A model generated the notes under the pieces. That model worked only from the letters and a program-made list of their open reading frames with translations, was not told the DNA's origin and made no database searches. The translations under genes and the position numbers were made by a program. 64,000 nucleotides of DNA from Stichopus chloronotus. Lineage: Eukaryota; Echinodermata; Holothuroidea; Aspidochirotida; Stichopodidae. The first letter of the stretch is position 1. The number at the start of each line of letters is the position of its first letter. Location: assembly GCA_021234535.1 (NCBI GenBank), contig CM037838.1:11057929-11121928 (forward strand). The letters run 5' to 3'. Positions 10,807-23,931 of the stretch are shown here, piece by piece.

Positions 10807-13800
10807 TTTTAGTTAAGTATATTGAGGGAGATTTTCTATATAGTCTGATCAAACTTTGAGAGAGAAAACGATAAAAACAAATAAAGTGTTAAACTATACA
10901 GAATGATCAAAATAAATTGATCCAACAAAAGAAGCAAAAAGTTGCATAACCATGAACATTGAAAGTAGCGAGGAAAATAATGTGTACACACTTACCATCA
11001 CAAGAAATACTTTTTCGTGGGAAAAGTTTTACCTTTTAATTGCTTTAAAACTTTTGGTTTTCACAATTACTAACATATTTAAGGATATTTCATATTTAAG
11101 GACATTTTACTGATTACTATTCCTGAAATCAAAATCAAACAAAATACCACCTTTAACACTTTTTCTTAATTTATGCAATTCTAACGACTGTCCAGCTTTT
11201 AGTGGTTGACACAAACATCTTGGTATACAAATATCCCGATCAAGCTTCCTTTACAATTGTACGGCAATCATATGACATGATCTTTAGTATTAATCCATTC
11301 AAATTTCGGATCATAGTGTAAACATAATGAAAACAAATCAGAATGAAAAAAAAAGGCATCGCATTTACGATGATGTCACCGAGTCCGGCTGATCACAGTG
11401 ATAAACATGTACGGCGAAAGACATTTATTAATCCCCTTGAAGTAATCTACCTATTTAGGTTGCTCACACTCAATGCTGTTGTGCGTGACTTCACACTTGA
11501 TCACTTTATTTTCCTCGTCAGTACAAGAAGAAATCAAAAACTGCACACCAGACTACTGAGAATTAATTTCCACATGAAGAATGATGTTTCAAAGACCCTG
11601 TCTCAGAAGTCCAATTTCTGTGAGAGTACCGATATCGCTGGCAGATGAACCAAAGAAAACCGAGAATAGTTTTAATACAAAGGCGAATAGTAGCTGCGAA
11701 CAAAATATGAACAACGACATGAGGATATATGTTATTCTTTAATGAGTGCCCATTATCATCCTCCATGCTAGAATACTAAAAATTAAACACGGAATGGTTA
11801 TGACTGCACAAACAATATTTTGGAAATATTTCAACAACATATTGCACTAAACTATCAAATAACCAATCGAAAATCACTTAGAGATTCGAGGAATCTAGTT
11901 GGTAAGTGAGCAAATATCTTTACAACTTCATCAACATGAAGGATTGTCTTGATGACAGTGATTACACGAAAGAAGGACCGGCGACTCCCTGTCAAAGTTC
12001 AGTATTTCCTATCGCCGTACTTTGATAGAAGTTTAATTATTATTTAAAATACAGTGTATTATGTATAACATTCCATAGAATGAAGAACCCAGCGTCACTT
12101 AGATACAAAACCCAATAGATCACGCCACTTATTGAAAAGTGTTCTCAGATGATGGCATAGACCTGATAAGATCTCTGACTGTTTTAAGGGTATAACATAC
12201 CAAACAGCGAGCTCTCTCGTTGAGGAGCTAAGGGAGGAATTGTAGTATTATTACATTACGGGCATAACAATATTCATGCGTGAACGCACCGACGCTTACC
12301 CAGCAATCTCGACAAGCCTTAAATGACCGTCCACACGCAAACACTCGGTCAGGTTTTCAGTCGGACAAAATAATACTTGTTATTCAAATGAAAATAAAAG
12401 TCGTTTTCCATGGCAAAAAGTCTATTCATAATTACGTAATTTCTTGACACTTTTTCTTCAGATCATCAGCGCAAGTGTACGCATGCAACGCATTAAACGA
12501 CTGGGTAATATGGTTGCCATGGGTGTTATTTTACGCAGTGCCAACCACAGTTGCGCTAGCCATGCCGTCTGTGTTTTCGACGGGTTACAAACGTGATCGA
12601 GTGTGATATCAGAGATTCCACCAACAACAAATTGCACTTATGGAAATAACCTGAATAAAGATAATACCGGTCGGATCAGTCAATCAAACACGGCACAGTT
12701 ACCAAAGACACCCTCTGGCACAATTATGCTCTGTTCGATCTCTTGTTGTTTAAATTTCTCATGAGACCGTCTCAGTTCAAACTAAGAGTTCAATCATGCA
12801 TGAACAGGAGGGATATACACAATGTACGCTATCATATTATCATGCGATCGTCAAACCCATACACACATTTACTAGCAATCCTCAACATACACCAATGGCT
12901 TGTTGCCCCGTATGTTGATAATAATAAAATTCTTTTGCAAGTTACAGTAAAGTTCCTATCACAACTCTAAAAGTTGTCCAACAAATTTTGGACGCTTATC
13001 TACACTACCGTATAATTGTATGTTATCATAGCTGGGTACAGAAGTTCAAGCAATTCCTAACAAAAACACATGTGACAGTAACCATTCTCCTCCATTTAAC
13101 AATGAAATTGTTTAAATTTGGAGTATCGTATAGTCGGGACACTCGGCTTCCCTTTTTAATATTGGCTACACTGAGAATAAGTGTGCACAGGATACGTTCA
13201 CTCATTATGCGCAATGTCGTACCAACCAATGGATATACCAAATTTGAACATTGAAAGGGGGAGCAGGGGACGGTGTCCCATTTATTTTTTGTCGAGGATT
13301 GTAGTGTGTTGAAATCAAACTAATAGTAACCCACGACAAACGATTGTATGTTCCGGTAAAAGGTGCTATTGGTAGTGAGACACAGAATAGGATAGAAACT
13401 ATTGTGTGCTACTATGGTGAGAAACTGCATAAAATAAGGCGTTTTCTGATATATGACTAACTATGGGCGCTGCTACAATCTTAAATGGTTGGGCAAACAT
13501 TTTACCCAACGTTTAAGCAACTCTGTGTACGTGTATTTCCAAACCAACACTTGGCAAATTTTGTCCAACAGTCTTTGGGTGATAACTTTAAGTAGTTAAA
13601 GTTTTTACACTTTCGAAACACTTTATTCATCTTCAAGTTGCCTTGTGAATGAAGCAAGAACCTCCCTCTAGCACCAACGTAGTAACTGAGGAAGTACTGT
13701 AATGATTTTCAATTTCCAAGCAGCTTAAATATATACCATAATCATACAATTGTCATACTGTACGTATGGTTGGTCCTTCACTTGCTTTGCATATAACAGG

Positions 13801-16540
13801 AGAAATCCGGGGTAAGATGTCATCTTAAAGAGAACAATAGTGAGATGAAAAAGCCCCCCCCCCCCTTCTTCAAGTTACTTGTTTAATTCAATCCTTACTT
13901 TTTGTAGACACTCTTCTTTGATAACATCACATTTGCATCTTGACCGTACGGTATTTTTTTTCTCTTCACACTCCTGCTATTACAATAGTCAGTGGCATCT
14001 AATTGCCGACAGAGCCTAAAGGACAAAATCATAACATCCTCAACATTCTAGCTGTCATCCTCGCCATCATGACGTTAAGACCGTGCTAAAATGTTCAACA
14101 GATACACTCTTTCATGCCCGATTACACATGTATTACCTATGGACATGACACCTAATACCCCTTGCCAGGCAGTTCAAGAAAGCCTAGACATTGGATTGAC
14201 ACACCTGAATTCCTTTCAAGTTACGAGAACGATGTATAATTGACCATGTGGATTATCACAGCATGGGGTGATAAAGATGACCTAAGGCGATGATGGTTTG
14301 CAACAAGTTGAACCCCACTAAACCAATAGAAAGGTGAGGTTGGACCGAACATCTGCTTAGCGAAGGAATTTCGGCATGATCAAGTTCTGTTCACAACTTC
14401 CTCCCATATCTTCCCTCCAAACCTGTTTCTAAACTGCCTCTAGATTCCAACCCTTACTAACATATATATTAGGATCTGTTACAACCTTCCAACATTCTGT
14501 AGTTTGTTTTTCATTCCATGTTCCTTGTAACACATGTATGCTAGTTAAATTTACCTACTTGCTGTTTGTACTATGTATTACCTACGAATTCGGCCTAAAG
14601 TTAGACAAAGGTGTGGAACTTAAAAATGATTTATTTCAATACAATAACAGTACATTTTTTCCAATTAGAAGAAAGAAGTTCTAAATTTTAATGCAAATCA
14701 AAACAGTCTTTGTAACCTGTAATACATGTCAAGTGAGAAAAAAAAAAGAAACTTGAGATGGTAACATCGGAAAAATTGTAAATAACGTTTGCTAGAAATT
14801 GCCACACCAGTTTGCAATTAGACTGGAATTTAACATCCATTATGTACATGGATTTGAAGCAGATGTCCACAACCTTCGGGAGTGAAGGCTGTGGCATCTT
14901 ATACCTCTTCATAATAACATACTCTTGGGTAGGGGCAAGCGACTATCTCTGCATACAACGAATGGTTGTGGTCGTAGATGAAGCGTCAATTTTCTCCCCT
15001 ATTTCTCTGTGTTTGCGACTCTCTGTAAACAATCATATATTTCTAAAATATGTTAATGAGAGACGCCAAAATAGCTTTTGCTACTTGCCACTTTTCCTTT
15101 TTGCTATCCAAATGAGAATAAAAAATTCCCACCACCTTCCACGCCAACCCCTGTAAAAACTATTAGAATATTCATAATACAGTTGATGACTGCAAAGATT
15201 AGACAAGAAGATTAGATAAGAGTAGAATGACATCACCATTTCACTGATGAATTTTACAGATACCATATCCAGACAGAACACACATAGCAGTGAAAACGGA
15301 ATGACAATTGCACAAAAAGACTGACAATGAGTGATTTAAATTGTTAAATGGCACAGGTTACCGTTTCTCAGTTTGGAGTGTTTACTATGAAGTCCTATTT
15401 GAATTTTGGAGGGGGAGGGTGTCAAGACAGTTGGGAAATTGTCTACTCTTTGTGTTGGAAGCTGCTGCCCTTTTGAACTAGCCTCTTTATATGGTACGTT
15501 TTCAACCTTCACAAAGAAAAACGTTTTGTAGCAACTTCTTCTAAGGAAGGCAATATTTTCAACTATGTTCTAAATAGTGCCCTATATCTGCACCAGAAGA
15601 ACTAGTACTTACAGGCAATACATCGATGAAACAATGCAGCGTTTCTTGGCATACCCCTTTCTGATCCTTACTCCTTGGCCTTAAAGATTGCTGCCACTAT
15701 GAAAAAAGGTAATATTTTCCCTCTCATCTGTTACGAGACAAACATGACTATGCTTGTGAAAATCAATTTTCAACCTTTAAGAGGATCTGTATTTGGATTT
15801 CCCTCTGCCATTGCTAGACTGCTGTACAATGACATATCAAAGTTGATCTTGAAAAGTGCTCATATATCAATGTTTGTATTGGGCAAAATTTCCCAGTGCA
15901 CATGTAGCGACGTGTTCTTGCCAAGGTCTTCCAAACGTTCTACGAGTTAGATATATCAATTCCGTCATGTGTGCATGCATACTTCATGTGGGATACTCAA
16001 TACGGAAGATTCTGTAGGAGCGAAATGAAAACACCTCTTTTTGTGGGGTGTCAACATATGCTGAAATTTCTCATCTACTGACATTGAAAAAAAAATATAG
16101 TAAAAAACTACAGTGAGTCATTATACTAACGGAAGTCAAGTTACTGAGGTAAACTTGCAACTCCAAGATTTTCCTGCCAATTAAACTGATGACTGTACCC
16201 CAGAATGATGCTTGAAACCTTGTTCCATATTTTATACATTTTGCGGTCTTTTTAGAATGTTGCAAACTCTTGGTAAATGTGGAAAGCAGTCCAAGTTAAA
16301 CTGGTTAAAATATCTAGTTTACACTGTCTCTCCATGATCTAACCGGCAACAAATAAAGGTCATTAAAATATACATAGGAATTAACTCATTAGCATTTCCC
16401 TAATTGTTGGACATTCTGGTCAGATTTGTAAATCAAATATAAAGGAATTTCCTTTAGAGGAAATGAAGGAGTTTGTTTTACGGACGATAATCTAATTTTA
16501 AAAGCAGTATTTACGGACACAGAATTACAGATACATGAGA
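10807..16540. other. Intergenic, no recognised gene
   Basis: Nearly 6 kb of AT-rich sequence. The longest frames (about 100 codons, for example at 11343-11648 and 14812-15156) have no recognisable domain, biased composition and no supporting splice pattern. A C-run sits at about 13855-13865. Confidence 0.5.
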
Positions 16541-16544
16541 GCCG

Positions 16545-16765
16545 TTTTCGTTTCCAGAAATCTTTTTCACATGTAGAAATTCAGTTATATGTTGCTCAAG
16601 AATAATTTACTCACCTAAACTTTTACAGGCTCAAATGACGCATCTTTTGTAACTCATCTCATCCATTATTATTTGATATGATGAAGCTTTCATTTGGTAA
16701 GACTGAGTGTTTTAACAATGATTAAAGATATCTCGTTTGTATGATATGACATCATGGTGCATTTG
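16545..16765. repeat. Diverged dispersed repeat, copy 1
   Basis: This stretch resembles about 34850-35065 in the same orientation. Both carry tagaaattcagtta, then caagaataattta, then a tract ending near gatatgatgaagctttcattt (copy 1) or gatacgaagcttttgcg (copy 2). It is non-coding in both places and could be part of an old interspersed element or a local duplication. Confidence 0.6.
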
Positions 16766-19700
16766 AAATACCGTATTTCCATGTAACAATTTTATTAAAG
16801 AAAATAACTATAACGACCACATTAGAACTGTGAACACAGGCAAGTCAATCAATGTGCTAGGAAAGGATACTCTGACAGAAATTGTTGTCCCATTTGTTAC
16901 CATCCCAATAATGTAAATCGATGCTGCTACTTTGTCCTACTTTTGTGTTCCTGTCATCATCCACATTGTAGTACATTGAATGCAATTATTCTCCTTTCGA
17001 ATTGCATTGTTACCCAATTAATAACGCAATACTCACGAGTCCACTTTCTAGCAGGTATGGGAACTCCTTGATAATGGTACTGATGTATTAATGGTTTTGT
17101 CTGCTATAATCAACTTTTTTTTTTTAAAAATATATTCAGCAATCTTCTCTGCTTTGTAATTCTTCCACCGTTCCATCATCACGTAAGTTTCCTCTGGAGT
17201 CTTCACTGGATCTATTTGAAAAAGAACGTAACCTCCTTGACCTCCAGCATAACAATAGGGTCCTTCCTCTCAATATCTTCAACACATGACAAGTATGAAA
17301 AGTATCTATCATTTTAATCTTGGCACATCTTTGTGCACAAACTAAGCATCACAAGCACACATGCAGACAATAACAAAATACGCCCGTATGACCACATAGG
17401 TTTCTCTTTTCACCACAGCAAAGTACAGCTTGATGTCTTGTCTTGGAGAAATTTATCTGTCCATTGCTAATTAAGTGGCATTCAAACTTTGCCCATTAAG
17501 TTCTAATATTGAAGAAATCAGTACCATCTTTAGTAAAGGAAGTTCCCAGTAACTCGTCATGATGAGATTATGGGCATTTTCACGTAAATAGCCATAAGGA
17601 GCTGGGTCATCCAGACACGTAAGAGCACACACAATTGACTGCTCCATTGTTCCTTTTGTAAACTAACTTGGCCTGCAAAGGAAAAGTTATGGAATGCAAT
17701 CACATGATATTTAATCCAATAGACTGCCAAGAATCCATACATGTCACAAAAAGAGTACATGTGTATTTCCGCTGCCTGCCAAGGCCAAAAAAAAAAAAAA
17801 ACTAGAATGCACCAATAGATTGTGGTTTTAATGATGTAATTATGAATACTCTTTCCAGTGTTGACATTATGCACAATCTTACACAGCAACACAACCAAAC
17901 AAAATGTGGTATAAAGATGAAATGATGTAGTTCAAATGCTCAAGGTAAACTTTGCATTCTAATTTTACATTCATACTAAAAGCAGCAAAATGTTTCCAAT
18001 ACCAGACAAATCATTTCCTGAATATGATAAATTAAAGTAACAAGGTTGTTTCTGTATTTTTTTTTCAAGTCATGCTATATTCACTTGTCTCCATGTCACT
18101 GTACCATATATTCAGAGCACAAGGTCGCCATGACAGGGCGGACACGGTTACTGCAATATTGCAACCGTTCAATGATGTCAACCAATTTCATTCCTGCTGA
18201 TGTCTGCGTTAAAACGCTTTTCAAGTCCTAATGTGAAAGTAAAAAAAAAAAACTAGGTCACCTCATCTTCTGTTCACATATCATGACATCGTTAAGATGG
18301 GTTTTGCTGATTATTGTTAACCATGTTCACCTCTATATAACTGAAGTGTCCCACATCGATAAATGCCCCTACAATATCCTGCAGTGAAATTCACAGCAGT
18401 ATTCCATGGTACTTAGTAGACCAACTGTATGGTCCCCAGATATGGTTAACAATTGAAGAGATGTTTGGGCATCAAATCTACCTAACATATAACTCCAAAA
18501 GATATAATCTGTATTGGACCATCAAATCGTGGAAAATGCTTCACATACTTAGGTGGCTAAATTTCAGGATGCATTTTCAAGGACAAATTGGTATAGACTT
18601 AATCTGACCAATGTGTCTACGCAGTTGGATTGAAAAAATGTTTGATACACATTCTTATTAGCAATTTCCATGTGCCTCGCCTGTCTGACTTACTTAAATA
18701 GTTACCTTTGGAATTTCATTTATGGTTGGGCCAAGCTACTTCTCTGTCGAGTGTTGTGCCAACATAGTACTTCAGTAGATGTCATATTATCCATGGTACA
18801 TTGATTCTGCAAAAGTGACGTAAACAGAATTAGACACGTGGAATTGAACACGTGGACTGTTATCAATTGGAACATTTGTAATGGACTCTTGTACAACATG
18901 CAGTGAGCTGATAGAGTGAGATAGATAAGAGCTGGCCTGGATATTAATGTCACCAAGCTGGTGATAACTTTTTCGAGCTCCACAACTCCCTACAGCCGAT
19001 TATCTGCTAATTATATTTCTCACACATGCCACAGTTATGACTTTAAGCTTGTACTCGCTATTGTTTTTGCATAACAGAAATTGCAGTTAATTATGAAAAT
19101 AACAGCAAAATGTGCTCGTTTCTCCCTTTTCAAAGGATGTGGCTGGAAGCTGTCATCACTTCCGAAGGATGCATCTGAGTTTTCCAGTGTTACGTCTGAT
19201 GGCTGGCTGTCAGAATTCACCTAACTGGTAACTGGATCTGCATCAAAGCTCGTTAAAAGGTCCATAAGCAAATGTGGTTCCTTTTTTTCCGAAACTAACA
19301 TGACGAATAATTAAGCATCACGATTGTAAGAAGTATGACCTTCAATTGTAGAACAATGGTAATATATCTCCTAAGTATATTGGAAGTTTGAAATTCCACT
19401 TTACATCTAGTCTGTCGTAAGTCCTTGGCTAAACTAATGAATGGTGCATATTGTACAACATGAACCACTATAAATTAATGTAAAGTAAACCTACCTTTTT
19501 AAGATTTGTGTACACACAGGTTTTTGGGAGTTTTTTGCCATGTGCCTCACTTGGAAACTAAACATAGATGATTCGAGGAGCAACATCAAAGTTTGGTTGT
19601 TTTCACAATCAATTTGATTAGGTTTCGGCGGTCTGTAGTACAAAAAAGTCAATTGGCTGCATAATGTCAACATCTGCCTCTCATTGTAGTTGGACGTGAT

Positions 19701-19978
19701 ATGCCTGAAGATGTCTCTCATAAAGTAATGTTTTTAGAGGGTTAAGAATGAAAAAAACATTTTCAACTAAGTACCAGGATACACTGAACCTTTCCAAAGC
19801 TGGGTCCCTCTTCATTCCATTTTGTCCAGACTGTCGAACCATATCTGAATTCATATCTCCATATCTATGCTATTATTCCAGCCACAAGTGGCTCTTCATC
19901 CATTTCTAAAAGTAATGCAGCTTGGATTTTTTTCACTCCCTGGAAGATTTCCAGCTGTTGTGACTACCTCTTATCTTA
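16766..19978. other. Intergenic, no recognised gene
   Basis: AT-rich, with only short open frames. The frames at 17557-17898 and 18720-18983 show no recognisable domain. The stretch next to the transposon remnant (19491-19978) may include more of its decayed 3' part, but I could not align it. Confidence 0.45.
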
Positions 19979-21045
19979 CTAACACATTCTAATTCTAAAA
20001 GGTTCAACGATCATGTAGTTGTAGCACTTGGACATGTGGTCCATAGGTGCAAGTGCAAATTTTTGGAAAATCTTTGCAATGTTTTGGAAATTATTGCAGT
20101 TGTTTGAAACCTTTTTGAATTGCTTGTGCTTCCCTTCAAATCGTAGTGATGGATACTGTCGTAAGAGACCTAGTTTTCTAATCGCTCTGGGATAATGAGT
20201 AAGGAAATGTTGTTTAGGAAGTAATGTGCGATTTGAAAATACCCGAAGAAAAAAATCATGATGATTCTTAATAAGAGTCCCTAAAGCGAATATAGCTGCG
20301 TAGCTATATAATAGACTCACTCATCACGATCTCGAGAATTTCAATAAGCAACCACAAAACTCCCCAATCCTCACAATCAGGTTCTTCACTCTTACCAATA
20401 ATCAATGGTAAATGACTTGCAAGTCGCCTCATCTGAGCAGCAGCTGTTTGGCAGCTATTGCTTTTTGGGTTGGTTATAGAAGACAATCTTCTATTATTCT
20501 TTTCATTCCATTTTCTATTAGTTTCCGCAACACAAGATGCATCCCCATGGGACTATTCCTTCAAGGAAGTCATGCACAATGTCTGGGGCTACATTCTCAA
20601 CTATATGATATCCTTCAATATCACCTAGCACTGATATTGGTCTGACTCCTTTTTGTTATACATCTTCCAAACTTACATCAGCTGAATAGTTGTCTTTATT
20701 TCTCAGCAACCTTCCACACGCTGTGTTCCAAGTACATGTCAATGTCCCCTGCAAAATCTACAGTAATAGTTTCCACTGAAACTGATAACATATCCTAGCA
20801 CAGTGTGAATTCCTAGATTATCTCCAATGATTTGAAAATGTTCTGGTTTTACTTTGCCTTTGAAACCTCCTGTTTCCACAAAGATACCATCCTGAGACAA
20901 TTTCTTTAGATCTTTTTACAAAAACGTGATACCACTGTCAATTCCATACTTGGTGACAAAACAATTTTGACTAAAGTAAAACAAAATATTGTCCAGTTGT
21001 GCATGACGCTGCTTAGGAAGAGACAGGACACTGACATAAAATGGA
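19979..21045 (-). pseudogene. Decayed DNA-transposon transposase-like gene
   Basis: Reading the minus strand from about 21045 downwards gives a recognisable but broken polypeptide. It contains LPKQRHAQLDNI, KYGIDSGITFL, KPEHFQIIGDNLGIHTVLGY, NYYCRFC and LLRNKDNYSADVSLEDV. It continues with GYHIVENVAPDIVHDFLEGI, then QMRRLASHLPLIIGK and IPKQHFLTHYP-like and LRFEGKHKQFKK segments (TLLPKQHFLTHYPRAIRKLG here). The combination GDNLG, CRFC, PDIxHDxLEG, PLIIG, PKxHFLxHYP and RFEGKHxxFK is typical of a widespread family of uncharacterised, transposon-derived animal proteins. I infer kinship with CACTA/EnSpm-type transposases (HD-LEG block comparable to tnp2). Several stops and frameshifts (for example near 20315, 20530, 20660 and 20730) make it non-functional. 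Confidence 0.7.
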
Positions 21046-21059
21046 CTTAACTTGTGCTT

Positions 21060-22560
21060 GCCACGTTTAGAACCTTGAGCATTTGCATCTATTCATTCTT
21101 CATCCAACGTAATCTTTTGTATGACTGTCAGTTTCGGTTTCTTCCTGTAAGGTCAACCACTCACTCTATCCAAAGTTTTACCAACAAAATTTTGGAAGTG
21201 TTTGAAAAAAAAAAACCCAAAAAACAATTTGCATATTGCACTTTCCTTGACCTATCGAAATCCTTTGATACACTTTGATCACAACATCTTACTCACCAAG
21301 CTTAGCTACTATGGGTCCAAAGGACTGCAATTGATTGGTTTAGTAGCTACTTGAATGACCGTCATCAGTTTGTTTCTATAAACAATGTAAACTCTGCTTC
21401 TTTGCCTGTCATTTGTGGCGTTCCAAAGGGCTCTGTTCTAGGTCCCTAACCATTCATTATCTATCTTAATTATCTTTTTGTAGCCAGTATTAAGTTTCAT
21501 ATAGTTTCTTATGCTGATGATACTAGTCTTTTCTTTTCCAGTAATGAGATTTGCTGTCTGTTAGATACTGTTCAGCATGAGTTTATCAATATTTATAATT
21601 GGTTTTGTGCGAATAAGCTATCATTAAAAGTTGGTAAAACCAAATTTATTGTTTTCCGCAAGACCTCTAAGTACATCAATCCTGCTATCACGAGTATCCG
21701 TCTCAATCGTGTTAATATTAACCTCACTACTTCTATTAGTTTTCTATGGGTATTTATCGACAATCATCTTTCTTGGTATAAGCATATTGAGCACTGGCTC
21801 AAAAAGTGTCGAAAGGAGTTGGTATCATTAACCGACTTCGTCATATTATCCCGAGAAGTATTCTTGTTAATCTCTATAACAGTCTTACATTCCCGTATTT
21901 CTCTTATTGCAATATTGGTTTGAGGTAGTACTTACGCTACCAGGATGACGCTACCTTCAACATACAGCCCCTTTTTTCGTAAACCTTCATGTACTTAATA
22001 TCTATGACATTAATCCTTATTACGTCGGCATTTTCATGTATAATTGGTCGCATCGTAATACTCCCTCAATTTACAGTAACTTTTTTTTTAACTATAGTAG
22101 AAACAATAATGCAAATCCTATTCGTTACTCTAATCATTTTTCGATCCCATACTTTAGACTCAAATCCTAACATTGAAGTATTCGTGTAGTTGGTGTAAAA
22201 TTCTGGAATTGTTTACCTGATAATATAAAGGAATGCTACACCCTGTCCTCGTTTAAAAAAGCATCGTAAACACCATCTCACAACAAACTATCACTGATTG
22301 CCTAGCTTTTTTGGTCTTTTCCTTCTATTTTGTGTCTCTATTCCTTGTAGTTGCTTTGTTCTCTTTTCTTCCTTTTTCGTTTTCAATCGTTTATGTTTTT
22401 CTTTTCGTTTAAAGAGGTGAGAACATTTACCAGCTAACTGGAGCTTCTTGTCGCTTCCCCTCAGTCTCTTTCCTCTTTCATTTTATCTTGTTTTGTACAT
22501 ACATATGTGCATATTCACTTTGTTACTTCTATGAAAGAGAATGTAATACAGATGGATGAA
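21060..22560 (+). pseudogene. Decayed, 5'-truncated LINE (non-LTR reverse transcriptase)
   Basis: The plus strand encodes a disrupted reverse transcriptase. In order it shows RNLLYDCQFRF and RSTTHSIQSFTNKI, the first catalytic-aspartate block TFLDLSKSFDTL (about 21240-21276) and DHNILLTKL. Then come HQFVSINNVNSASLPVICGV with PKGSVLGP, the catalytic YADD at 21510-21521 (YADDTSLFFSS), NKLSLKVGKTKFIVF, and a C-terminal KFWNCLPDNIKECYTLSSFK ending at about 22267. The order and motifs match CR1/Jockey-type elements, though I cannot assign the clade. There are stops (for example right after VLGP) and several frameshifts. The 5' part, including the endonuclease, is missing, as expected for 5' truncation. 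The element abuts the transposase remnant on one side and the start of duplication copy B on the other. Confidence 0.8.
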
Positions 22561-22905
22561 ACACGAAAGAGATGATCTATTCCTTAATGTACACTATCAC
22601 AATCCAATCTACCCCGGCCCATATAGTCTGCCCGATACCTCCGTTCGCACATTATTTTAACCAGTTGAAACAAAGAGCCAGCTTAAAGTAGATCCGATTC
22701 CAAAACTAGCACTCTGCAATGAACAAATTTAGAATTATGTGAATGTACTATCCTAAAATATTTATCCACTCAGTGTTCAAAGTCCACCTTAAATCTTGCA
22801 ATGACTTGCCTAAATGGGAAGGCTTGTGTCTCACAACTTTATCTATAGCAAGAAAATGACACAAAAGACACATTTGCAAACGCACTTCAGCATCTAATAA
22901 GGAAA

Positions 22906-22918
22906 GGGGGGGGGGGGG
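22906..22918. repeat. Poly(G) run in duplication copy B
   Basis: An uninterrupted G-run of about 13 bases. A G-run of similar length lies at the corresponding place in copy A (about 5262-5275), so the tract predates the duplication. Confidence 0.8.
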
Positions 22919-23324
22919 CGAGAGGGGCCTACCCCACTTTTGAAGTGGGGGGGACATTGACACATTCGTTTCCCACTTAGTTGTGACATGTGGGATAACG
23001 GAAAAGAAAAAAAAAACTGAATTTAGATAGTGGACGATGCCGTCCTTTGCAATTGCCAACAAGATGGCGAGATGGCGATACAAAAGAATGAATTATTCAT
23101 AACAACCAATATTAAGAACCAGATGGCACCATTTTGGCAACTGGTCCCTCATTTAAGACTTCGCCAGGACATGAAACTTTTAAGGTCAGACGTTATCCCC
23201 CCTTTTCCAAAATCAAATACCCCCCTGGTAAACAATCATTAGCAACAGAAAACTATAAATCCGGAAGTAAAAAAAAGTCAGGGAAATGGTGATATAATAA
23301 GGATAAAGTAACACACACACACAA

Positions 23325-23561
23325 CACAATACTAGCGGTACTTGAAAATCTCATTTTTTTGTATTATGTACAAATGTTGAAACAGACATTCAATATTTAG
23401 AAAATACAAACAAAATAATTCACAGTGTTTATCACGGAAAACACCAACAAAATAATACCAGCAGAAGTTGAAGATGTCATTTTTGTATTACGTACAAAAT
23501 GTTGAAGTTACATGTAATATTAAAAAATACAAACAAAAGAATTGCGGTATTTATCACGGAT
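23325..23561. repeat. Tandem duplication of about 120 bp inside copy B
   Basis: Two successive blocks share the order tact/tacc-agc, ttgaa-at, cattttt(tt)gtatta, gtacaaa and tgttgaa. Both then carry aaaatacaaacaaaa and tgcggtatttatcacgga-like ends. Copy A has the corresponding sequence once (about 5655-5805), so the internal duplication happened after the large one. Confidence 0.6.
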
Positions 23562-23888
23562 AATTTTAAACAAACCTTAAAAACGTGCACTAAAAGGTAT
23601 TGGAGCCACGCGTAAGCCACCCTACAGTCACCCTCACAGCCCCTCCCCTTAATTTAAAGAGTTAAAGCTCTTTTACACTTTCCGTCGTGGCATAACTAAC
23701 TACATCGCATGACCGGCAACTATAAACAAGGACTGCACACACGGTATACGGTTCTCACCTTTCTGGGCCTCTTTTTCTTTATAACTTTACTGTGTTATTG
23801 GCTTAATTCTTTACTTGCCGATTTGAGTCAGTCTAATTTATGTTAAGAAAGATTTTTGCAGCTGTTTTAAACATAGAAGATCCAATTG

Positions 23889-23891
23889 CAC

Positions 23892-23926
<35 letters not shown>

Positions 23927-23931
23927 CACAA
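23889..23931. repeat. (CA)n microsatellite
   Basis: About 21 CA dinucleotides with one aa interruption. The aligned site in copy A (about 6155) has only a short A-rich tract, so the repeat expanded in copy B. Confidence 0.95.
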
